Assembly (NCBI GenBank): GCA_030151765.1
Contig: JASLCW010000302.1
Location: forward strand, 1-5,575
Direction: 5' to 3'
DNA from: Marmoricola sp.
GTDB lineage: Bacteria; Actinomycetota; Actinomycetes; Propionibacteriales; Nocardioidaceae
Length of the DNA stretch: 5,575 nt
The notes under the pieces: generated by a model
Told to the model about the DNA's origin: nothing
Database searches by the model: none
The model's input: the letters and a program-made list of their open reading frames with translations, nothing else
Made by a program: the position numbers and the translations under genes
Shown: positions 1 to 4,879 of the stretch, piece by piece
Layout of the letters: every line of letters starts with the position of its first letter
How positions within the stretch are numbered: the first letter of the stretch is position 1

Positions 1-248
1 TGTGATCCCAACGAAGAAGCAATCAAGGGCGGAGGGGTTGAGGCGACCGTACCCACAGGGCGCAACCGGAGCCGGGCGGTGAGCCGAAAGGCGAGGGTGC
101 CCACCTAGGCGCAACCAGAAGCCAGCCGTAACCGAACTATCCAAGAAAACGAAACAGCCGAAAGCCGCCAGCGAAGGAGGGGAACCCCGCCGGAGCTCGT
201 GCGAAGACGAGCGACAGCCGGACCACACGCGCCAGCCGACGCTCCCGG
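1..248. other. Non-coding, T-depleted upstream tract
   Basis: No credible gene. The + strand frame open from the window edge ends at a TAG (106–108) after 35 codons, with third-position G/C well below that of the neighbouring genes, and resembles no family I recognise. Composition is the notable property: from 51 to 240 I count 55 A against 8 T on the + strand, while all surrounding genes are nearly A/T balanced. A 6-bp stem (195–200 with 207–212, GCTCGT/ACGAGC, 6-nt loop) is visible but has no U tract. The tract also carries the two-copy repeat listed separately. It could be an intergenic repeat family, a long leader, or the decayed end of a neighbouring gene; the sequence alone does not decide. 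Confidence 0.6.
49..164. repeat. Degenerate two-copy direct module
   Basis: Two copies of the same ordered pair of words are visible. The first word is GT(A/G)CCCAC followed closely by GGCGCAACC, at 49–67 and again at 97–116 (one extra base in copy 2). The second word is the exact 9-mer AGCCGAAAG, at 82–90 and 156–164. The space between the two words is 14 nt in copy 1 and 39 nt in copy 2, so copy 2 carries an insertion or copy 1 a deletion; the extra segment is the A-rich part (about 125–155). No coding frame runs through both copies. The arrangement looks like a decayed tandem duplication of an intergenic element; whether it occurs elsewhere in the genome cannot be seen here. Confidence 0.45.
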
Positions 249-254
249 TAGTCT
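249..254 (+). promoter_or_regulatory. Candidate -10 element, leaderless promoter
   Basis: TAGTCT fits the actinobacterial TANNNT -10 pattern and ends 6 nt before the ATG at 261. That spacing puts the expected transcription start at or next to the A of the start codon, giving a leaderless mRNA. No purine-rich Shine-Dalgarno lies between it and the ATG. There is no recognisable TTGACA-like -35 about 17–18 bp upstream, which is common for such promoters. Confidence 0.5.
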
Positions 255-260
255 CCGCCC

Positions 261-1595
261 ATGTCTTCGGTGGTGGTGATTGGCGGCGGGTACGGCGGAA
301 TGGCGGCCGCGGTGCGGCTGGCCAAGCTGGGCCATGACGTCACGCTGATCGACGCCCGGGGCGAACTCGGCGGCGCGGTCGGGACGGTCGAACAGGACGG
401 CTTCGTGTGGGAGTCGGGACCGACGTACACCCTCCTGCCGGCCGTGGTCCGTGATCTCTTCCGCAAGAGCGGCCGGCCGCTGGAGAAGGAACTCGACGTC
501 GTACCGACGAGCATCGCGCGGCAGCATCGCTTCACCGTCAACGCCAAGGGCAAGCGCGCCGACGAGGTGCGACTGGACATGCCGGCGGGAAGCCGGGCCG
601 AGCAGCTCCGCGCGGTCACCGAGGCCTTCGGCGAACCGGCCGCCGAGGCCTGGGTCGGGTACGTCGACCAGTTCACCGATGTGTGGGAGCACCTGCGCCG
701 CGATCTCTTCGAGCGGCCGTGGTCGGATTCCCAAGCCAGCAAGGAGAGTCGCGAGCTGATCTCCTCGCGGCTCACCCTCGACAAGCTGGTCCAGCGCGAC
801 CTGAAGAAGGATCAGCGGCTGCAGCAGATCGCCACCTACGCGGCCACCATGGACGGCCTGACGCTGCGCGATGCCCCTGCCTGGCTGGGGATGTGGAGCT
901 ACCTGGAGCAGAACTTCGGCGTCTGGACCGGGCCCGGCGGGATGCATGCCCTCGCCGACGCACTGATCGACCGTCTCTCCACCCGTGGCGTCACCGTGCT
1001 CACCGGCGTCGAGGTCGCGGACCTCGAGCTCGAAGGCAGTCGCGTCCGCGCCGTCCGCACCACGGGCGACGACCGGATCGACGCCGACCACGTCGTCGTC
1101 GCCATCGACCCCCGCCGGCTGCCCGCGCTCGCCGACCGTGTCGCCGCGACGATGCCGGCCATCCCTCCGGTCGTCTGTCACATCGGCCTCGTCGGCGAGG
1201 TCCCCGAACTCCCCCACGAGGTCGTCATCCACGGCGATCCCCTGCTGGTGCTGCGTACCGGCGGGCGGGCCCCCGACGGCGCCCACGCGTGGACGATCCT
1301 GGGCCGCGGCAAGATCGCCGAGGACATGGTCACCGCCCTGCACCGCACCGGCATCCGGGTCCGCGACCAGGTCGAGGTGCGCGTCGACCGTTCGCCGCGC
1401 GAGATGGTCGAGCACTGGCACGGTTCGCCGTACGGCGTGCTCTGGCAGGGCCGCCGCAGCTTCCAGCGCATGCTCGGCCCGCGCACGCCGTACGACGGTG
1501 TCTACGTGGCCGGTGCACACACCCCGCTCGGCCCCGGACTGCCGTCGGTCGGGCTCTCGTCCGCCCTGGTGGCCCAGCTGATCGGTTCCGCCTAG
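261..1595 (+). CDS. CrtI-like FAD-dependent oxidoreductase
   Basis: Predicted 444-residue flavoprotein of the phytoene desaturase/amine-oxidase-like superfamily. The N-terminus opens directly with a Rossmann dinucleotide fold: VVVIGGGYGG (G8, G10, G13) followed by LIDAR, with D31 as the probable ribose-binding acid, then RGELGG (33–38), the second FAD contact typical of this family. DGFVWESGPT after that matches the family's substrate-entry segment. A GPGGM block (224–228) precedes ALADAL, and the C-terminal FAD motif is YVAGAHTPLGPGLPSVGLSS (415–434), resembling the GxxTxPGxGxP pattern of CrtI proteins. It is shorter than typical CrtI (about 490–510 residues). The ATG fits because β1 of the Rossmann fold starts at residue 4. 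The transporter follows 63 bp downstream on the same strand, so co-transcription is plausible. Family membership is well supported. The substrate is not: carotene desaturation, a related isoprenoid oxidation or saturation, or an unrelated amine or lipid are all possible. Confidence 0.85.
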   Translation: MSSVVVIGGGYGGMAAAVRLAKLGHDVTLIDARGELGGAVGTVEQDGFVWESGPTYTLLPAVVRDLFRKSGRPLEKELDVVPTSIARQHRFTVNAKGKRADEVRLDMPAGSRAEQLRAVTEAFGEPAAEAWVGYVDQFTDVWEHLRRDLFERPWSDSQASKESRELISSRLTLDKLVQRDLKKDQRLQQIATYAATMDGLTLRDAPAWLGMWSYLEQNFGVWTGPGGMHALADALIDRLSTRGVTVLTGVEVADLELEGSRVRAVRTTGDDRIDADHVVVAIDPRRLPALADRVAATMPAIPPVVCHIGLVGEVPELPHEVVIHGDPLLVLRTGGRAPDGAHAWTILGRGKIAEDMVTALHRTGIRVRDQVEVRVDRSPREMVEHWHGSPYGVLWQGRRSFQRMLGPRTPYDGVYVAGAHTPLGPGLPSVGLSSALVAQLIGSA

Positions 1596-1637
1596 CCCGG
1601 GCGTCTCCGGCACTTATTGATTGGCCTTTCAACAAGC

Positions 1638-1664
1638 TCCCATGGTGCACTTAGCACCATGGGG
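1638..1664 (+). promoter_or_regulatory. Perfect inverted repeat enclosing the MFS start codon
   Basis: CCCATGGTGC (1639–1648) and GCACCATGGG (1654–1663) are exact reverse complements around a 5-nt loop ACTTA (1649–1653), with a further possible G·U pair 1638/1664. In mRNA this forms a 10-bp stem that buries the ATG at 1659–1661. As DNA it is an operator-like palindrome. No U tract follows, so it is not a standard intrinsic terminator. It lies in the 63-bp gap between the oxidoreductase stop and the transporter. A role in translational control, as a protein-binding site, or as a repeat remnant is inference. Confidence 0.55.
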
Positions 1665-2942
1665 TTCACGACATATCGCGAGTTGATTCGCAATCGCGTC
1701 GTGATCCGGATGTTGCTGGTCTCGATGTTCCTCCGGGTGCCGATGTGGGCGGCCGGAATCGTGCTCACCCTGCACGTCGTCACGACGCTGCACCACTCCT
1801 ATGCCGCGGCGGGCGTGGTCGACATGGCCTTCTCCCTCGCGCTCGCGGTCAGCAGCCCGTGGCGCGGCCGGCTGCTCGACCGGCTGGGCCTGCGCGCGAC
1901 CGTGCTGCCCTCGCTGATCGTGCTCGCGATCGCCTGGAACATCGCGCCCTGGCTGAGCTACTGGCCGTTGCTCGGCATGGTGGTCGTCGGCGGACTCTTC
2001 ATGGTCCCGTCCTTCTCGATCGTCCGTCAGGTGCTGATCGGCGCCGTACCCGACCGGCAGCGCACGGCGGTGCTCTCGGTCGACTCCGTGGTCACCGAGA
2101 TCACCTTCATGATCGGGCCGGTGCTCGGCGTCGTCGCGGCGACCTACCTCGACACCCGCATCGCACTGCTGATCTGCCAGATGGCACTGGTGCTGGGCGG
2201 CATCGTGCTCTGGCTCGACAATCCGCCCCTCGCAAGCAGCGACGAGGGCGCCACAGACGATGCGGCCGACGAGGCGCCGACCAGCCGACGCGCGATGCTC
2301 ACCCCAGCCGTCCTCATGATCCTCGCCGTCGCGGTGACCACGACCTTCGTGCTCACCTCGGAAGATCTCGGTGTGGTCGCGGCGATGCGGCACATGGACG
2401 CGGCCGGATCGATCGGCTGGATGCTGGCGCTCTGGGGGCTCGGCTCGGCCGTCGGCGGCGTGATCTACGGAAGCCTGCACAAGCATCCTCCGGCGGCCTG
2501 GCTGCTGGTCGCCCTCGCCGGAACGACCGCAGCGGTCGCACTCGCGCCCAACCGCCTGGTCTTCACGATCCTGCTGATCATCTCCGGCTTCTTCTGCGCA
2601 CCGACGATCACCGCGACGGTCGACGACCTCAGCCGCGCCGTACCGGCTCGCGCCCGCGGTGAGGCGATGGGCTGGCACGGATCGGCGCTGACCCTGGGTG
2701 GTGCCGCCGCCGCGCCGGTCGTGGGCTGGCTGATCGACACGGGCGGCTGGCCCCGTGCCTTCAGCGTGATCGGCCTGGCCGGCCTGGTGATCGCAGCGGC
2801 CGGGCTCCTGTTGATCCGGCGCCGGGACTCAGACGCCGGCGCCGATGCCGCTGTTGATCTTGAGCGCGGTGAAGATCTCGCGGGTGGCCTTGCTCCGGTT
2901 GAGGGTGTAGAAGTGCAGGCCGGGGGCGCCGCCGTCCAGTAG
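1659..2942 (+). CDS. Major facilitator superfamily transporter
   Basis: Predicted 427-residue inner-membrane transporter with about 12 hydrophobic helices: roughly 15–37, 47–67, 77–97, 102–122, 148–165 and 168–186, a charged central loop 187–211, then 213–233, 253–272, 279–296, 300–320, 341–361 and 366–386. The helix 2–3 loop WRGRLLDRLGLR (68–79) is MFS motif A-like (G-x-L-x-D-R-x-G). This suggests a drug/solute antiporter-like protein; the substrate is not readable. I chose the ATG at 1659 because YRELIRNR right after it is a usual MFS N-terminal segment; an upstream in-frame TTG at 1617 would add 14 non-conserved residues. No Shine-Dalgarno precedes either, and the ATG sits inside a 10-bp inverted repeat. 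The membrane domain ends near R388. Residues 391–427 are translated entirely from the antisense of metF, lack predicted structure and look like a tail gained by stop loss. It is probably co-transcribed with the oxidoreductase upstream. Confidence 0.85.
   Translation: MGFTTYRELIRNRVVIRMLLVSMFLRVPMWAAGIVLTLHVVTTLHHSYAAAGVVDMAFSLALAVSSPWRGRLLDRLGLRATVLPSLIVLAIAWNIAPWLSYWPLLGMVVVGGLFMVPSFSIVRQVLIGAVPDRQRTAVLSVDSVVTEITFMIGPVLGVVAATYLDTRIALLICQMALVLGGIVLWLDNPPLASSDEGATDDAADEAPTSRRAMLTPAVLMILAVAVTTTFVLTSEDLGVVAAMRHMDAAGSIGWMLALWGLGSAVGGVIYGSLHKHPPAAWLLVALAGTTAAVALAPNRLVFTILLIISGFFCAPTITATVDDLSRAVPARARGEAMGWHGSALTLGGAAAAPVVGWLIDTGGWPRAFSVIGLAGLVIAAAGLLLIRRRDSDAGADAAVDLERGEDLAGGLAPVEGVEVQAGGAAVQ
2817..2844. 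terminator. GC hairpin at the convergent MFS/metF junction (candidate bidirectional terminator)
   Basis: CGGCGCCGG (2817–2825) pairs perfectly with CCGGCGCCG (2836–2844) across a 10-nt loop (2826–2835) that contains the metF stop codon (2829–2831). The stem is 9 bp, all G/C, and forms equally in transcripts from either strand. It sits exactly where the transporter's membrane domain ends and metF stops. It lacks a U tract on either side, so if it terminates it would be of the U-less type proposed for actinobacteria. It lies inside coding sequence of a GC-rich genome, so chance is a real alternative. Confidence 0.35.
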
Positions 2943-3758
2943 GGCGTCACACAGCTCGATCGAGATCGCGATGCCCTCCGCCCGGACCGCGGCGGCATCC
3001 TCGCTCAGCGGCAGGATCCGGTCGAGCGTCGACTGTGGCATCTCGCGGCCGGACATCTCGACCATGCGACGCATCGAGTTGAGGTTCAGGATCGGCATGA
3101 CGCCCGGGATGATCGGGATGTCGACGCCGGCCGCACGGCAGCGCTCGACCAGGCCGAAGTAGTCCTCGGCACGCAGCACCATCTCGGTGACCGCGAACTC
3201 GGCGCCGGCGTCCTGCTTGGCCTTCATCACCGCGACATCGTGGTCGAGAGAGTCGGCATCGACATGGCCCTCGGGGAAGGCCGCGACGCCGACGCTGAAG
3301 CGCGCCTCGCCCTTGATCAGGTCGACCAGTTCGCTGGCGTGCTCGACGCCGCCGGGGGTCGAGACCCACGGGGTGTGCGGGCCGCCGGGCGGGTCGCCCC
3401 GCAGCGCGAGGACATTGCGTACGCCGGCCTCGTGCAGGTCGGCGAGCACCGTGCGCAGCTCGTCGGTGGTGCTGCCCACGCAGGTCAGGTGCGCCATCGG
3501 GAGCATCGTCGTCTCGCGGGCGATCCGGCGGGTGATGGCGATGGTGCGATCTCGGGTGCCGCCGCCGGCGCCGTACGTCACGGAGACGAAGGTGGGGCGC
3601 AGCGGCTCGAGCTCACGGATCGCGTCCCAGAGCACGGTCTCGCCGGCCTCGTCCTTCGGCGGGAAGAACTCGAACGAGAAGGACCGCCACCCACGCACGA
3701 GCAGTTCGCCGATGGACTCACGCGGCGTCAGGCCGGGCGCAGCAGGGTCGGTGGTCAT
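2829..3758 (-). CDS. metF: 5,10-methylenetetrahydrofolate reductase
   Basis: Predicted cytosolic 309-residue flavoprotein that reduces 5,10-methylene-THF to 5-methyl-THF, the methyl donor for methionine synthesis. The length is close to the about 296 residues of E. coli MetF, and the (βα)8 barrel landmarks appear in order: SFEFFPPK (28–35, with E30 matching catalytic Glu28 of E. coli), SVTYGAGGGTRDRT (59–72), AHLTC (89–93), LRGDPPGG (119–126, with D122 matching Asp120), PIIPGVMPI (215–223) and HFYTLNR (282–288). The segment that in E. coli holds folate-binding Gln183 reads VTEMVLR here, so E192 replaces the Gln. The ATG at 3758 is preceded by TATTCT ending 7 nt upstream, suggesting a leaderless mRNA. 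The last 38 codons (stop included) overlap the convergent transporter. Leu273 uses the rare codon CTA, whose antisense TAG is the transporter's stop. The prenyl synthase diverges 32 bp away. Confidence 0.93.
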   Translation of the reverse strand: MTTDPAAPGLTPRESIGELLVRGWRSFSFEFFPPKDEAGETVLWDAIRELEPLRPTFVSVTYGAGGGTRDRTIAITRRIARETTMLPMAHLTCVGSTTDELRTVLADLHEAGVRNVLALRGDPPGGPHTPWVSTPGGVEHASELVDLIKGEARFSVGVAAFPEGHVDADSLDHDVAVMKAKQDAGAEFAVTEMVLRAEDYFGLVERCRAAGVDIPIIPGVMPILNLNSMRRMVEMSGREMPQSTLDRILPLSEDAAAVRAEGIAISIELCDALLDGGAPGLHFYTLNRSKATREIFTALKINSGIGAGV

Positions 3759-3765
3759 GGCGCAG

Positions 3766-3771
3766 AGAATA
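3766..3771 (-). promoter_or_regulatory. metF: Candidate -10 element for metF
   Basis: Read on the minus strand this is TATTCT, a good TANNNT -10, ending 7 nt before the metF ATG at 3758. The predicted transcription start falls on or next to the ATG, and no Shine-Dalgarno is present. The matching -35 position would lie over the first codons of the divergent prenyl synthase; no clear TTGACA is seen there. Confidence 0.55.
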
Positions 3772-3777
3772 CGGCGC

Positions 3778-3783
3778 TACGGT
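3778..3783 (+). promoter_or_regulatory. Candidate -10 element for the prenyl synthase
   Basis: TACGGT fits TANNNT and ends 7 nt before the GTG at 3791, the same spacing as on the metF side. This suggests a second leaderless transcript. It is weaker than the metF element because of its G/C core. Its -35 position would overlap the metF start codon region, so both promoters share one 32-bp gap, with the -10 boxes separated by only 6 bp (3772–3777). Confidence 0.4.
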
Positions 3784-3790
3784 TGGGCCC

Positions 3791-4879
3791 GTGCCGGAGC
3801 TGAACACAGGATGGGACGCCGACGGAGACCCTGCGCAGTTCCGGGCGGCGATCGAGCGGACCTGCGCCGACTTCTGCGATGCCCAGGACGGCCTGCTCGC
3901 CCCCCTCGGCGCCGACGCCGATCGGCTCAATGACGCCGCCCGCCAGTCCGTCTCCGGCGGCAAGCGCTTCCGGGCGGCCTTCTGCTGGTGGGGACATGGG
4001 GCCGTCAACGACGGAGCCGTCGACGTCGACGCCCTGCTGCGTGCCTGTGCCTCGCTGGAATTCCTGCACGCCAGTGCCCTGGTGCACGACGACTACATGG
4101 ATGCCTCCGACGTACGCCGTGGCCGCCCGGCGATCCACCGGGCCTTCGCGGCCGAGCACGGCGAGCGCGGCTGGACCGGCGATCCGGACCAGTACGGCGC
4201 CGCCGCCGCGATCCTGCTCGGCGATCTGCTGCTCAGCTGGGCCGACGAGCTGTTGCGCACGTGCGGACTGCCCGCCGAACGGGTGCTCGCCGCCCTTCGC
4301 GAATTCGACCGGACCCGCACCGAGGTCGTGGCCGGACAGTTCCTCGACGTCTCCGTCCAGGCACGCGGCCGGGCCGGCGTCGACGAGGCGATGACCGTGC
4401 TGCGCTACAAGTCCGCGAAGTACTCCATCGAGCGCCCGCTCAATGTCGGTGCCGCCCTCGGTGGCGCGAACCCCGTCCAGCAGGCGCAGTTGAGCGCCTT
4501 CGGTCTCCCGCTCGGCGAGGCCTTCCAGTTGCGCGACGACCTGCTCGGCGTCTTCGGCGATCCGGCCGTGACCGGCAAGCCCGCCGGCGACGATCTCGTC
4601 GAAGGCAAGCGCACCGTCCTGGTCGCCCGCGCCCTCGAGCGGCTCTCCCCCGCGGACGGCGCACGTCTCGACCGCGCCCTCGGCACCCAGCTCGACGCTG
4701 CCGCGGTGGACGAGCTGCGCGACCTGATCGACGGTTCGGGCGCGCGGGCCCTGGTCGAGGAGTCCATCGACGAACTGACCGACCAGGCGCTCGCCGCTCT
4801 CGAATCGGCGGAGATCACCGAGCCCGCGCGCGCCGCCCTCGGCGACCTGGCCACCCGGGTGACTCAGCGCGAGGTCTGA
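3791..4879 (+). CDS. Geranylgeranyl-type polyprenyl diphosphate synthase
   Basis: Predicted 362-residue all-α trans-prenyltransferase that condenses isopentenyl diphosphate with allylic diphosphates in the cytosol. The family signatures are in order: GGKRFR (56–61, diphosphate binding), the first Asp-rich motif HDDYMD (D100, D101, D104) with R109 R110 after it, GQFLD (182–186), YKSAKYS (206–212), and the second Asp-rich region FQLRDDLLGVFGD (245–257) followed by GKPAGDDLVEGKRT. In the second motif the third Asp of DDxxD is Gly (DDLLG), which I recall as usual for actinobacterial IdsA-like enzymes. The residue five before the first Asp is Ser95, not aromatic, so the FPP-type size limit is absent and a C20 or somewhat longer product is likely; exact length is not readable. 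The start is GTG; no in-frame ATG occurs before codon 103, and motif spacing fits. It probably feeds quinone, carotenoid or other terpenoid synthesis. The 3' end overlaps the convergent lacI-type gene by 16 bp. Confidence 0.9.
   Translation: MPELNTGWDADGDPAQFRAAIERTCADFCDAQDGLLAPLGADADRLNDAARQSVSGGKRFRAAFCWWGHGAVNDGAVDVDALLRACASLEFLHASALVHDDYMDASDVRRGRPAIHRAFAAEHGERGWTGDPDQYGAAAAILLGDLLLSWADELLRTCGLPAERVLAALREFDRTRTEVVAGQFLDVSVQARGRAGVDEAMTVLRYKSAKYSIERPLNVGAALGGANPVQQAQLSAFGLPLGEAFQLRDDLLGVFGDPAVTGKPAGDDLVEGKRTVLVARALERLSPADGARLDRALGTQLDAAAVDELRDLIDGSGARALVEESIDELTDQALAALESAEITEPARAALGDLATRVTQREV

Noticed and set aside
1..108. + strand frame open from the window edge to TAG 106–108, as a possible 3' end of an upstream gene.
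   Set aside because: Only 35 codons, third-position G/C much lower than in the other genes, no recognised similarity, and it crosses the repeat words. It cannot be excluded, but support is too weak for a feature.
173..180. GAAGGAGG, a strong Shine-Dalgarno-like word.
   Set aside because: No start codon lies at a workable distance; the nearest GTG (199–201) is 18 nt away and opens a frame unlike a gene. It is part of the purine-rich tract.
105..1613. A 502-codon open frame on the minus strand opposite the oxidoreductase.
   Set aside because: Its composition is that expected from the antisense of a G/C-biased gene (rich in Arg, Gly, Asp, His), it has no family motifs, and the + strand frame carries clear FAD-binding motifs.
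1617..1658. TTG at 1617 as the transporter start.
   Set aside because: It adds 14 residues read through the inverted repeat, has no Shine-Dalgarno or well-placed -10 element, and the family-like N-terminus begins at the ATG 1659.
1642..1686. A 14-codon ORF (ATG 1642, TGA 1684–1686) overlapping the transporter start, containing a rare TTA codon.
   Set aside because: No ribosome binding site, and its ATG exists because it is the mirror of the hairpin's right arm. A leader-peptide role is possible but unsupported.
1629..2678. A 349-codon minus-strand frame opposite the transporter.
   Set aside because: Highly charged, low-complexity translation without motifs; the + strand encodes a 12-helix membrane protein.
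4852..4861. CACCCGGGTG palindrome near the prenyl synthase 3' end.
   Set aside because: A 10-bp palindrome without a loop cannot form an RNA hairpin of note, it is inside coding sequence, and such words are frequent in G/C-rich DNA.
2826..4867. The 7-mer GACTCAG at both minus-strand gene stops (2826–2832 and 4861–4867).
   Set aside because: Each contains the TCA of a TGA stop, leaving only four extra matching bases; two occurrences are compatible with chance.
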